Positions 35,850 to 45,698 of a stretch of 64,000 bases of DNA are shown one piece after another (within the stretch, counting starts at the first letter, position 1; each line of letters starts with the position of its first letter). The stretch covers positions 1,054,001 to 1,118,000 of the forward strand of contig OZ244823.1 of assembly GCA_965220365.1 (NCBI GenBank), read 5' to 3'. This stretch comes from Bin80 sp965220365. GTDB lineage: Bacteria; Bacteroidota; Rhodothermia; Rhodothermales; Bin80. The notes under the pieces are model-generated. The model worked only from the letters and a program-made list of their open reading frames with translations. It was not told the DNA's origin and did not search any database. A program made the translations under genes and the position numbers.

Positions 35850-37412
35850 CTACAACTCGTAGTCTTCTCGGATAGCGTGCATCGTTGCGCTAGCCGACAG
35901 AACAACTCCCGGGACCCCCGCTCCTGGGTGTGTTCCCGCTCCTACCAGATATAAGCCTTCTACATCTTCGCTTCGGTTATGAGGGCGAAACCAAGCAGTC
36001 TGCGTGATTCTTGGCTCAATGCCAAAGGCATTCCCCAGAGTGGAATTGTATTGAGATTCAAAATCATTTGGGGTAAAGACATGTTGGACTTCAATTGAAG
36101 TTCGCAGATCTTCCAGTCCCCATTTCTCAAGGGCGCTGATCACGCGATCAGTCATCAAGTCAGTGGCAAGATCCCAGTCTGTGCCGGAAGCGAGATTTGG
36201 AACGGGGACAAGGATATAGATACTCTCACCTTCTAGAGGTGCCATGGCCGGTTCAGTTCGGCTCGGTACATGCAGGTACATACTGAAATCATCAGACAGG
36301 ATTTTTCGGTCGAAGATATCCTGCACCAAGCCTTTGTAGCGCGGTCCAAGGATTATGGTGTGATGAGACAATTGCGGATATTTTCGTCGCACTCCAAGGT
36401 AGAGCAAAAAGCAGCTCATTGACTGATGATTTTTTTTCAGTCGGGAATTTGTCCAGCGTTTACATGCAACATGATCCAGCAGTTTGCTATATGTGTGCTC
36501 CACATCAGCATTGCTGACCACAATGTCTGCGGGGAGGGATGACTTGGTATTTTTCTGTTCGTCAAATATCTGGACCCCCGTGACGTTGGGGCGTGATCCT
36601 TTTTCCTCAGAGACAACGATACGCTGTACGGCGGTTTGGAGTCGGACCTGACCACCGATATCTTGAAATAATTGTGCAAATCCTTTAACAAGACTGTACA
36701 TCCCCCCGTTTGCATACCACACGCCATCTTCTTTTTCAAGATAGGGGATCATGAGAAAGATAGAGGGAGCACGAAATGGGCTACCTCCAAGAAAAAGAGG
36801 ATGGAACGAGTAGAGGAAGTGGTGTCGCCAATTACGGAAATGTTGTCCAACAAATCTCGCTACGGGCTGCCATGCACCCAGACGAATTACACGCGGGGTA
36901 AATGCAGCCATCATACGGAGTGAGTCAAAAGGGCGTGCTCCGAGGCCTTCTGTGATCACGGACTCATAGATAGGTTTGAGCTTGGAGAAAAAATCTTCTA
37001 GCCGATTTGCATCACGCGGATCAAACTCGGCCATAGAAGCCTTCATTTGTGCGAGATCAGACCTGTAATCTAGGTAGGTTCCATCATGGAACCAGACCCG
37101 ATAAAACGGATCAAGAGGTACAAGAGTAACATAGTCTTCTAAATGTCGTCCTGCAGATTGAAAGACATCTTCCAGCAGTGGTGGTGCTGTAATGAGGCTG
37201 GGCCCTGTGTCAAACGTATAGCCGGAATCGATAATTTGGCCAGCTCTTCCTCCCAGTTGAGGGCGCTGCTCTATTAAGGTGGTCGCAATGCCTGCCGCTT
37301 GTAATCGAACGGCAGCCGCGAGCCCTCCAAAACCACTTCCAATCACCACGGCACGATATTTCGCGCAGGAGGGGGCATTTGATGGAGTTTGCACGTTAGG
37401 TTCGTGAATCAC
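35850..37412 (-). CDS. crtI: Phytoene desaturase family protein
   Basis: A 520-residue flavoprotein. The N-terminal FAD motif is VIGSGFGGLAAAVRLQAAG, followed by TLIEQRPQLGGRAGQIIDSGYTFDTGPSLIT. The C-terminal family motif is LVGAGTHPGAGVPGVVLSASATM. CrtI-type enzymes desaturate phytoene to lycopene. It overlaps the fused synthase gene by four bases and is the last gene of a three-gene carotenoid operon. Other CrtI-like activities (for example hydroxyneurosporene desaturase) cannot be excluded. Confidence 0.93.
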   Translation of the reverse strand: MIHEPNVQTPSNAPSCAKYRAVVIGSGFGGLAAAVRLQAAGIATTLIEQRPQLGGRAGQIIDSGYTFDTGPSLITAPPLLEDVFQSAGRHLEDYVTLVPLDPFYRVWFHDGTYLDYRSDLAQMKASMAEFDPRDANRLEDFFSKLKPIYESVITEGLGARPFDSLRMMAAFTPRVIRLGAWQPVARFVGQHFRNWRHHFLYSFHPLFLGGSPFRAPSIFLMIPYLEKEDGVWYANGGMYSLVKGFAQLFQDIGGQVRLQTAVQRIVVSEEKGSRPNVTGVQIFDEQKNTKSSLPADIVVSNADVEHTYSKLLDHVACKRWTNSRLKKNHQSMSCFLLYLGVRRKYPQLSHHTIILGPRYKGLVQDIFDRKILSDDFSMYLHVPSRTEPAMAPLEGESIYILVPVPNLASGTDWDLATDLMTDRVISALEKWGLEDLRTSIEVQHVFTPNDFESQYNSTLGNAFGIEPRITQTAWFRPHNRSEDVEGLYLVGAGTHPGAGVPGVVLSASATMHAIREDYEL

Positions 37413-39295
37413 TGATTTTGGGTTTCAGAGACTTGCCTGAGTTGTTTCAGCCCTTTGCGTGCCAACATGGTCTTCTTCCGAAACGAAGTGAATGCTCGAC
37501 GAGTGAGATTATTGTAACCATTAGCCCGCACTTCATCGTGAATCCCGCGATATACCCGCGCAGCGATTGCAATCGGACGGCGTAAGCGGGGCGGGAGGAA
37601 AGGCATGCCTTCATACGCTCTTTCATAAGCGGAGTTAGCGTCTGCCATAATCTCCTCAAGGAGCCTGACATAGTTATCAGGCATTTGGTTATTCTGTCTG
37701 GTTCGCGCTTTGAGGTCCAAGAGTAACTCTGGAGTAATGTTATGTAATGTCATGAGATCAGCGGGGAGATAGATTCGCCCCATTTCAATGTCTTCCCCAA
37801 CATCACGTACAATATTGGTGAGTTGCATGGCGTGACCTAAGTCGTGAGCACGTTCCAACACCCAGGGTTCTCTGACCCCAAATGCCTGCGTAATCCAGTC
37901 TCCAACAACTGAGGCAACTCGATGGGTGTATCTGCGCAAATCTTTCATTGAATGATAAACCTGTGGCTCAACATCCATACGCATCCCTTGAATGAGTTCG
38001 GAGACCAATTTGTAGGGGATTTGCAAGTTTGCCATTCTGGTCATGACAACATCAGCCACGGGGATCCCCGTAGTGCATCCGTGATAAGCTGAATGAGTGA
38101 TCTGATCCCATAGGTCCAGGGTCTCATAGGCCTGGATTTTCACATCTCCCTCCTTATCTACCAAATTGTCTGTAAAGCGACAAAAAGCATAGATTTCGTT
38201 GATCATAGACCGCTCCTTTTGGGGAAAGAATCGTGATGCAAAGGAGAAGCTCCGGCTATTGTGAGCAAAAAATTGTCGCCAATCTGAAATATCTCCAAGT
38301 TGTTGCGCACGGATCGCAATTTGTGCTGTAGTCACGACTTGCGTCAACGGGGACGGCACTGAAGATCTTTTGGGTACCGCTAAACCAGCATGGTTGCCAC
38401 CTCGGAAAGCATCACTGCATTTATTGATCCACTCAGGTAAAATTTCTGTCAGGGGAGGTTGCGCTCCCAAATCACAAATTTGCTTCAGAAGTGCAGACCC
38501 GCGTTCTTGAATTTGCTTCAATGCTTCCCCGGCCATAGACGGTCTTCCATTGGCAGTGGTAAAAAATGTCTTCAGGGCTTGCTCAGGAGATTGCTCAAAC
38601 CATTCGTTTCCACGGGCGCCCAAAACAAACGTCCAGATCTTATTATTAAAATCTTGAAGCTTGGGCTTGCCGGTATCGCCTGCAGGGCAGTAATCTAGGA
38701 AGTCATCCACCATCTGATATAATACTCCTAGTTCAATCCCCACTTCGCGTAATTCTACTGCTGTAGAATCAGCATTATTGGTCCAGCCGGGTAGCGCGGC
38801 TGCAATGCCGAATAGAGCCCCACTTTTCATACGTACGATTTGTTCGTATTTCGCCCGAGGATCAACTCCTGTTGCAGGTTTGTCTTGAATACTTTCTCCC
38901 CGAACCATGACTTCAACAGCTCCAATAAATTCGGTCAGGAACTCCTTGATTCCGGTCATTGCAGCTATTCGGTACGCACTCGTCAGGTATAGATCACCTA
39001 GTAGCAGTGAGGCGTCTATTCCTTTTCGTGCCAGGAGCGTTGCGGAACCGCGCCGCTCCAAACCACCGTCAAGTACATCATCGTGGTGAAGGGATGCTTC
39101 GTGCACCATTTGAATCGCCAGGCATCCAAGCCAAAACTCCTCGGTGAGCAAATTTTGTCGCTCTGGAGATACGAAACAAAGCGCAGTTAGGGGACGAAGC
39201 AGTTTTCCCCGCGGGCGAGACACGGTCATACCCAACCCCTTTGTCAGGTCCTCCCCCCTAAGCATTCCATCTCGCACAAGCTCAACGGCTGTCAT
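37409..39295 (-). CDS. Fused polyprenyl-diphosphate synthase and phytoene synthase
   Basis: A 628-residue bifunctional protein. Residues about 1-305 are a polyprenyl synthetase with both aspartate-rich motifs, DDVLD (72-76) and DDFLD (197-201). Residues about 325-628 are a squalene/phytoene synthase, with the first Asp motif in FTDNLVD (376-380) and a second Asp-rich motif in RDVGEDIEMGRIYLP. It would make GGPP (or a similar diphosphate) and condense two molecules into phytoene. The two enzymes are normally separate genes. Both catalytic sites look intact, so the fusion is probably functional. It sits between CruF and CrtI with four-base overlaps. Confidence 0.9.
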   Translation of the reverse strand: MTAVELVRDGMLRGEDLTKGLGMTVSRPRGKLLRPLTALCFVSPERQNLLTEEFWLGCLAIQMVHEASLHHDDVLDGGLERRGSATLLARKGIDASLLLGDLYLTSAYRIAAMTGIKEFLTEFIGAVEVMVRGESIQDKPATGVDPRAKYEQIVRMKSGALFGIAAALPGWTNNADSTAVELREVGIELGVLYQMVDDFLDYCPAGDTGKPKLQDFNNKIWTFVLGARGNEWFEQSPEQALKTFFTTANGRPSMAGEALKQIQERGSALLKQICDLGAQPPLTEILPEWINKCSDAFRGGNHAGLAVPKRSSVPSPLTQVVTTAQIAIRAQQLGDISDWRQFFAHNSRSFSFASRFFPQKERSMINEIYAFCRFTDNLVDKEGDVKIQAYETLDLWDQITHSAYHGCTTGIPVADVVMTRMANLQIPYKLVSELIQGMRMDVEPQVYHSMKDLRRYTHRVASVVGDWITQAFGVREPWVLERAHDLGHAMQLTNIVRDVGEDIEMGRIYLPADLMTLHNITPELLLDLKARTRQNNQMPDNYVRLLEEIMADANSAYERAYEGMPFLPPRLRRPIAIAARVYRGIHDEVRANGYNNLTRRAFTSFRKKTMLARKGLKQLRQVSETQNQ

Positions 39296-40122
39296 GGAGT
39301 TCTCGCCAATCCTGGTGCTGTATTATTCCGATAGAGCATAATTCGGATTCCCGCGAACGCGACTAAGGTCAGGATTCCGGCAAGCCAGTAGCCTGCAAGG
39401 AGGGTCATCCCCAATGAGAGTACGATCACAGTGATGTAGTAGATTTCCATGACAGGTGTCGGGATGCGATCTGCGATCTTACCGGCATTTAATACATGGA
39501 AACCGACCATTATCAGAAACCCGGTTCCTAGCCATCCCAACAAGTTTACCAAGGGCATTCCATAGTATGGACCTGGGTTTTCCCACCGCCAGTACGGTGT
39601 TAGGTCGCTCATTGCAGGATCAAGCGTTAAATCCCAGATGGTTAAGAGGACTGCACCCAGGATCCAGACCATGATCTTTCCCGAGGCGATTCGTCTTGCC
39701 AGTACGTATGATGGGAATGCCATCATGAACCAGCTAAAGGGGATCAGTAGTGGAACTAAATTTGCGACGCGATACCCCAGTAGTTTTGTGTATTCATACT
39801 CGCCAAAGGGGAATCCGGTATAGGTTCCCATTAACTCCATTCCTAACGAAATCACGCACGTAACCACCAATGTGGGTAGCCATTTGAAGCCGATGCGAGG
39901 AATCAGCAATGCTATGAGAACCAGGAATGCCAAGACCACGTGACCGCGTGAAAAAAGTATGAATGCGGTTCCGTAAAAATTTGCAGCCGAAGGGCTTCGG
40001 GCCAGCAGTTCTGGATGTAATCCAAATGATCCGTAGCCAGCAAGGACCGCAGCAGTGAATAACCAAAACAGTGTAAACCCTAACCAATCAAGGAGTGTAA
40101 AGGCAGAGGACGACTTGGTCAT
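39292..40122 (-). CDS. cruF: Carotenoid biosynthesis protein, CruF-like
   Basis: A 276-residue membrane protein with about seven hydrophobic segments. The blocks GMELMGTYTGFPFGEYEYT and VLLTIWDLTLDPAMSDLTPYWRWE match CruF/DUF422, the gamma-carotene 1',2'-hydratase family. It would hydrate the end of an acyclic carotenoid and so lead to glycosylated, myxol- or salinixanthin-like pigments; that last point is inference. It is the first gene of the operon, with a 264-base upstream gap that must hold the promoter. Confidence 0.88.
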   Translation of the reverse strand: MTKSSSAFTLLDWLGFTLFWLFTAAVLAGYGSFGLHPELLARSPSAANFYGTAFILFSRGHVVLAFLVLIALLIPRIGFKWLPTLVVTCVISLGMELMGTYTGFPFGEYEYTKLLGYRVANLVPLLIPFSWFMMAFPSYVLARRIASGKIMVWILGAVLLTIWDLTLDPAMSDLTPYWRWENPGPYYGMPLVNLLGWLGTGFLIMVGFHVLNAGKIADRIPTPVMEIYYITVIVLSLGMTLLAGYWLAGILTLVAFAGIRIMLYRNNTAPGLARTP

Positions 40123-40386
40123 GACAGGGGAGGCAAACTAAAACAGTAGTGAACTGAGCGTCCTTCCGATCTTCAAGGTTGGTCTTGTAGACTCTGTTGT
40201 ATCATTTTTTGCTGAAAATCAAACTGATCCCGACAAGACGGGGCATCTACTTTGATTGCGATCATCCTGTTCCCACAGGACATTGATCGAACCACAGAGC
40301 GGGTATCTAACGATCAGGTAGGCGGTACCAGAGGGTTGAGTTTGACGTTCTGGATAGAAGCTTGAGATCTTCTGGTCATAATCCGC

Positions 40387-43300
40387 TTATGCTGCGATAC
40401 GGGCAGTGCGAACGATATCTGCTGGAATTTGATGTTCCATTCTCCAAATGATTCTCATGGGTTGTTCGCTTTCATGGGATTGATAGGAGACTGGTCCCAG
40501 AAACTGATAAGGCATTGTCAGTCCAGAATCGGTTTTCTTGGAGGCTCGAACAAATAATAACGGAGTCACTCCAAGATCATCATGATCTGTATGGCGGCGC
40601 CCTCGTTTACTTTCTGCTCTGGTGCTGTTCTGGGATTCCCAGTGAAAGAGATCGGGGCTGATTGCGTAGTCCTGATACAACGTACTGCGGGAATAGTCCT
40701 TCTCAGATTTCTGGATGGTCACGAAAAGAAGATTGCAGTTTGTTGTGTTGTCAAATTTTACTCCTTCCCGAATCGTGTGCACTCGCCCACCCTGAATCAT
40801 ATTGAATGCGGCTGCGATTTCCGCATTTGAATATTTTGCATGCAAATCCAATGGAATACTTGGGTTGATCGCGTAATCGGAGCGTACATGCGAGATATCT
40901 TCTTTCAGTAGATCTGTTAGAGAGATTAGCTCGTCGCAAATGGCAGGATGATCAAGAAGTTTTCTGTAGTTGCCAATGAGGTCGTTGGCATCTTCCAGAT
41001 CCAGTAGCAGGCAGAGCAGCATGAGGAGTCGTCGCCGGTCACGTTCTGGCAACTCAGTCACATTTAGATTGCCTTCAGCAGCCCTGCAGATAAACTTGAG
41101 GCGAGAAGTATCATCTGCATGAATCAACAGGCGCAATCTCTTGCCGATTTTAGTCTCGTCCGGTCCCTGCGGGAAAGAGGAAATTCCTGCCCTCCGGCTT
41201 AAAAGTGCAAAACTGAGGTTCCTGGAGTAAAAATCTTCGATGGACAGCTCTGCCTCATCCAGGAAATTACTCAAGGTTGCTCGATTTCCTAAATGTTTGA
41301 GCAGTCGTTCCAACTCTGCTGTTCGATAGGTAAGCTGTGATTTCAGGTTATCAAGGATGACGTCCTGGCTTTCACGGTCCAGCTCAAGGGCGCATCCGGA
41401 TGGTAGGAAAGGAAAGTCCTTTTTGACAGCTTTTTCGATGGTTTTTCTTGAGGCTGTCCCCAGCATTGCTCCGAGGGTATGGTCGAATCGAAACCTCCGC
41501 GAGCTGTTACTGATGAAGTCAAGGACGGTCAGACAATTTTTGCCTTCAGAGTGGCGAAGTCCTCGCCCTAGTTGTTGGAGAAAAACGGTTGCACTGTTGG
41601 TTGGTCGCAGCATCAGGATCGTATCCACCGAAGGGATGTCTACACCTTCTCCAAGTACATCCACGGAAAAGACGACATTGATCTTGCCTTTTCTGAGTTG
41701 AGTGAGCACATGTGACCGTTCTTTTCTGGGAGTCGTTCCAACAATACAGGCAGCTGGAATTCCTGCCTCGTTGAACTTGCGAGTCATGAATTCAGTGTGG
41801 GATATACTGACACAGAACCCCAATGCACGCATTTTTAGTGGATCTACGATGTGGTCACGAACCGCCTCCAGGATCTTTTGCGCGCGGACATCATCAGCGG
41901 TAAAGAGTCTGCTCAGTTCCCGATCATCGTATTTGCCCCGGACCCATCGTACATCAGATAGATCTCCACTGTCGTGTCGCCCGAAATAATGAAAGGGGAC
42001 CAGAAAACCGCGGTCAATGGCATCCCAGATTCGCAGTTCTGCGGCGATATGGTCGTCGAACCAGATCAGTATGTCTTTCCCATCCGTGCGCTCAGGCGTT
42101 GCAGTCAGTCCAAGAAGGTAGCGGGGTCGAAAATGTTCAAGGAGTCTTTGGTAGGTTTTTGCAGCTGCATGGTGAAATTCATCAATGATAATCATCCCGA
42201 AGTGCTCCCGGTCGATCTCTTCAAGGTCAAAATTTGCCAGAGATTGAACGGAGGCGAACACGTGGGTCCATTTTTCGGGGCATGATCCTGCCACATAGGT
42301 TTCTCCGAAGCTGCGATGCTTTAGAACTTCTCGGAAGGTTCTTTGTGTTTGTTGCAGGATTTCCTGCCGGTGAGCAACGAACAGCAGGCGCAGCAGGTTT
42401 TCTTCCTTGGCGAGTAGTCGGCGGTAATCCAGTGCTGCTATGACAGTCTTGCCGGTGCCAGTGGCTGCAACTACCAGATTCCGTGTTCGACCATAGACTG
42501 TGCGTTCCACTTCCAGCTTTTCCAGGATTTCCCGCTGGAACGAGTATGGATGAACCTCCAGGTTGGAGATGGCACCGATTGATGTCCCGTCTTCAGCGGC
42601 TTCATCAAAACGGTTTTGGGATTCCGTGCTGCTATCATAAGTCGTGAATTCGGTGTCTTGCCAGTAGCTGTTGAAAGCAGCCTCAATTTTATCAATAATT
42701 CGGCCGGCATCTACTCTGGAGAGTCGGATATTCCATTCCAGTCCTTCCACCTGTGCTGCGGCACTGAGGTTGGAAGAACCAACAAAAGCGGTTGAGAAGC
42801 CTGTATTACGGCGAATCAGCCATGCTTTTGCATGGAGTCTTGTTCTCCGCGTGTCATATGAGACTTTAATTTTGGCACCCATTTCGACCAGTCGGTCCAG
42901 TGCCTGCCGCTGTGTTGCCCTCATGTAGGCCGTGGTGATCACGCGCAAAGAACCTCCCCGTGCAATAAAGTCCTGCAGTGCTCCTTGTACTACTCGAAGT
43001 CCAGACCATCTGATAAATGCGACCAGGATATCAATCTCATCAGCAGATTCAATCTCCCGCTTTAGTTCATATCCAATTCGATGATCGTTCGAAGCGTTGG
43101 TAAGTAGTTCTGAATGCGAAAGCGGGATTCCTGGCCGTCGGGTTCGCACTTTTTCATCGATGGAGACTCCTCGCGTCAGCTCTTTCAACAGGTCACTGGT
43201 CGCAAAATCTGATTCCTGTACCAAATCAGGGGCGTACTGAACAATGATCTGAATCAGACGATTGGTCAGTTCAATCTGCTCTTGTGCTGTTTTCTGATCA

Positions 43301-43470
43301 GCGAGTGTGCGTTCAATGAGTTTGTTCAGATACTGAGAGAGCAGCCTGACACCTGTATCATCCCCCAGGGAGTCTTTATGGGCCTGCAGGGAAGGATCTT
43401 TTTCAATGGCTTGGGAAAATCTTTCTGACAACACGACATCGTAAAGGCCGGGTTCGAGATTCTCAGGCAT
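40387..43470 (-). CDS. PLD-nuclease / superfamily 2 helicase with DUF3427
   Basis: A 1027-residue protein. The N-terminal part (about 130-280) is a phospholipase D-like domain with TRLHAKAWLI (HxK) and GSSNLS. The SF2 helicase core follows: Walker A ATGTGKTVIAA, DEFHH, LTATPERTDG, and a motif VI-like QQLGRGLRHSEGK. The C-terminal DUF3427 region ends with FLGPVSYQSHESEQPMRIIW, its characteristic block. This domain order is found in DNA-processing and defence-associated proteins. It stands alone between the carotenoid operon and the NCS2 permease; no partner gene is evident. Confidence 0.9.
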   Translation of the reverse strand: MPENLEPGLYDVVLSERFSQAIEKDPSLQAHKDSLGDDTGVRLLSQYLNKLIERTLADQKTAQEQIELTNRLIQIIVQYAPDLVQESDFATSDLLKELTRGVSIDEKVRTRRPGIPLSHSELLTNASNDHRIGYELKREIESADEIDILVAFIRWSGLRVVQGALQDFIARGGSLRVITTAYMRATQRQALDRLVEMGAKIKVSYDTRRTRLHAKAWLIRRNTGFSTAFVGSSNLSAAAQVEGLEWNIRLSRVDAGRIIDKIEAAFNSYWQDTEFTTYDSSTESQNRFDEAAEDGTSIGAISNLEVHPYSFQREILEKLEVERTVYGRTRNLVVAATGTGKTVIAALDYRRLLAKEENLLRLLFVAHRQEILQQTQRTFREVLKHRSFGETYVAGSCPEKWTHVFASVQSLANFDLEEIDREHFGMIIIDEFHHAAAKTYQRLLEHFRPRYLLGLTATPERTDGKDILIWFDDHIAAELRIWDAIDRGFLVPFHYFGRHDSGDLSDVRWVRGKYDDRELSRLFTADDVRAQKILEAVRDHIVDPLKMRALGFCVSISHTEFMTRKFNEAGIPAACIVGTTPRKERSHVLTQLRKGKINVVFSVDVLGEGVDIPSVDTILMLRPTNSATVFLQQLGRGLRHSEGKNCLTVLDFISNSSRRFRFDHTLGAMLGTASRKTIEKAVKKDFPFLPSGCALELDRESQDVILDNLKSQLTYRTAELERLLKHLGNRATLSNFLDEAELSIEDFYSRNLSFALLSRRAGISSFPQGPDETKIGKRLRLLIHADDTSRLKFICRAAEGNLNVTELPERDRRRLLMLLCLLLDLEDANDLIGNYRKLLDHPAICDELISLTDLLKEDISHVRSDYAINPSIPLDLHAKYSNAEIAAAFNMIQGGRVHTIREGVKFDNTTNCNLLFVTIQKSEKDYSRSTLYQDYAISPDLFHWESQNSTRAESKRGRRHTDHDDLGVTPLLFVRASKKTDSGLTMPYQFLGPVSYQSHESEQPMRIIWRMEHQIPADIVRTARIAA

Positions 43471-43568
43471 GGTCGCTGGTCGGGGTTGGTGAACTTCGCC
43501 GCTCCTGGATCGCCGGGTGCTGGTTTATTATTCCCGTATTGAGGTGATTGGAAGTGGGCTTTGTTGGA

Positions 43569-45338
43569 TTACACGGCACGCTGAGCAACTGTCTTGGGAA
43601 GATCCACACGGACGGTCATAATATCTGCTCCGTGGTATTGTTGATGGCGTACTGAGGCTGCTAAGTGGCGCAACAGGCGGAGAGAGATTTCTTTTTCGAG
43701 GAGACCTTCTTCAGCCTGCTCACTAAGCAGGGCGACCTGATCCTGGAGATTCTTTCCTTCACCAGTCGTAGAAATGAATTCCAGTACGGCCCCACCGCGC
43801 ACCCTGCGTGCATGCAAGAGAAGTCTTCGTTTTCCAGTTTGCTTGTCCGCTTCGTACTGATCAAGGAGGGTAACCAATACTTCCTCCCCCACCGCATCCA
43901 GGCGGTCCTTCATCCGTTGTCCCCACTTTTGGTGATCTGAAAATTCATCAAGGAATGCCATGAGTGGGGTAAGGGCTGAAAGATCCAGCTCGACCGTGAG
44001 ACGTTTTGGCCGGGATTCTGCCATCTTCATGAATAGGGTCATCAGAATCGCTATAATCCCACCCGCGGTCATCCCATTATTTAGAAGGCCTCCTGCAAAT
44101 TCGGTCATGAGATCTGGAAAGATTAAGCGACTCTGGAACCCTAAGCCGAGCCAGAACGAGACACCGGCGATGAGGCTTTTTTGATAATCCAGCCCATCCT
44201 GGACGATCATCTGAACCCCGATCATGAACAGCATCGCCATCATTACGATCAGGTAAGCCCCAAAAACCGGCCCCGGGATTGCTAATACTGCGGCAATTAC
44301 CTTGGGGAGGAAGGCCAGTGCCAATAATAATAAACCGGCTGCGATGCCAACATGGCGGGATGCAACCCCCGTGAGTTGGGTCAGGGAAGCCCCCAGCGAG
44401 TAAGCTGCGCCGGGGATTGCTCCTAAAAGGCCTGCAAACATATTACTGATTCCATCGGTGGCCACGGCTCCCTGGACCAAACGATAATCTACGGCTCGCG
44501 GTTTGCGCCAGGAAATCCGTTGTACAGCGACAGCGCTGCTCATTGTACGGATAGAGCTAATGGTGGCTGCCAGAATAAATCCAGGAAGAAGTGCCCAGAA
44601 AGCCGACCCAAAGTGAATATTGAGTCCAGGCCACCCTAACTCAGGCAATCCAACCCATGAAGCTTCTATGATCCGGGATACGTCGTAAAGGCCATACACA
44701 CCGGCAAGGAGTGTTCCTGCGATCACCCCCAGAACGGATGCCCATAAACGAAGTATCCCCCGAGCCACAAGGTACACGCCGCACATCACGGCAGCCGTTA
44801 CGAATGCAACCAGGGGAGCTGCCAGCAAGTGCTGATTTGCCGGCACATCCTCAAGCAGGTTGAACACGGCTGACATCACCGAAATCGGAATCAGCATGAG
44901 TACGGTTCCCGAGACGGTAGGAGTCAAAATCTTCCGGAATAACGAGAGTTTCTGGGAAATGGCAACTTGAATCAGGCCCGAGACAAGAACGAGGATGCCG
45001 AGCATGCTACCTCCCCCGCTATTGAGCGCATCAATACAAACGGCAACGAACGTTCCAGTGCTTCCCATCAGGAGTATATGTCCCATCCCGAAGCGCCCTA
45101 TCCGCGTGGATTGCATAATCGTTGACAGACCCGTTACTACGATGGCAGCGAATACAGCCCAGATTAAATATGCTTCGCTCACTGCACCGGCCCGAAATAC
45201 AACCATGGACAATAAAACTGTCATGGAGAGCCCCACAATCATCAGTTGCAGTCCCAAGCCAAGAGAAACAGACACTGGCGGTCTGTTGTCGGGTTCATAG
45301 AGAATGCCCGGCGATGAGTTGTAATTATCAGATGGCAT
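43569..45338 (-). CDS. NCS2-family nucleobase permease with C-terminal cytoplasmic extension
   Basis: A 589-residue protein. About residues 20-440 carry 12-14 membrane segments with NCS2 family features: LMGSTGTFVAVCIDAL, GLLGAIPGAAYSLGASLTQLTGV and VFGAYLIVMMAMLFMIGVQMI. The last 150 residues form a soluble domain that is unusual for plain uracil-xanthine permeases. That domain (DRLDAVGEEVLVTLLDQYE, LLHARRVRGGAVLEFIST) resembles histidine-kinase-like ATPase regulators. The substrate (uracil, xanthine or other) cannot be told. Confidence 0.85.
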   Translation of the reverse strand: MPSDNYNSSPGILYEPDNRPPVSVSLGLGLQLMIVGLSMTVLLSMVVFRAGAVSEAYLIWAVFAAIVVTGLSTIMQSTRIGRFGMGHILLMGSTGTFVAVCIDALNSGGGSMLGILVLVSGLIQVAISQKLSLFRKILTPTVSGTVLMLIPISVMSAVFNLLEDVPANQHLLAAPLVAFVTAAVMCGVYLVARGILRLWASVLGVIAGTLLAGVYGLYDVSRIIEASWVGLPELGWPGLNIHFGSAFWALLPGFILAATISSIRTMSSAVAVQRISWRKPRAVDYRLVQGAVATDGISNMFAGLLGAIPGAAYSLGASLTQLTGVASRHVGIAAGLLLLALAFLPKVIAAVLAIPGPVFGAYLIVMMAMLFMIGVQMIVQDGLDYQKSLIAGVSFWLGLGFQSRLIFPDLMTEFAGGLLNNGMTAGGIIAILMTLFMKMAESRPKRLTVELDLSALTPLMAFLDEFSDHQKWGQRMKDRLDAVGEEVLVTLLDQYEADKQTGKRRLLLHARRVRGGAVLEFISTTGEGKNLQDQVALLSEQAEEGLLEKEISLRLLRHLAASVRHQQYHGADIMTVRVDLPKTVAQRAV

Positions 45339-45698
45339 ACCCGATTTGCCTGATCAGCAATGGATTACGATCTCTCACTGAAAAATGCCGCACCTTGTAT
45401 TCTTGGAACTTAAGCAGGAACTTTCATGGGACAATTTCCTGCTCAGGTTTGCCCGGGTAAAATATGGATTTAGTACGAGACTAAAGGAAGGTCTTGAACC
45501 GAACGTCCATCAGGCTAGAAATTCGAAAGGATGTGATACTCTCCAGATGGATCATGTAGAAGCCAAGTACTTCCAAGGCCATGACCTACGCTCGTATTGA
45601 TGACCGAGCCAATGGATCTGCAGGGGGCAGTGGCCTCGGCGTACAGAAGCCCAATTATGATCTCGCCGTGCACGAGTGTTCCTGACCGGCAAACGACT
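45339..45698. other. Gap between NCS2 permease and solute-binding lipoprotein genes
   Basis: 360 bases, no supported gene; the scattered open frames overlap each other on opposite strands. The permease promoter probably lies here. Confidence 0.45.
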
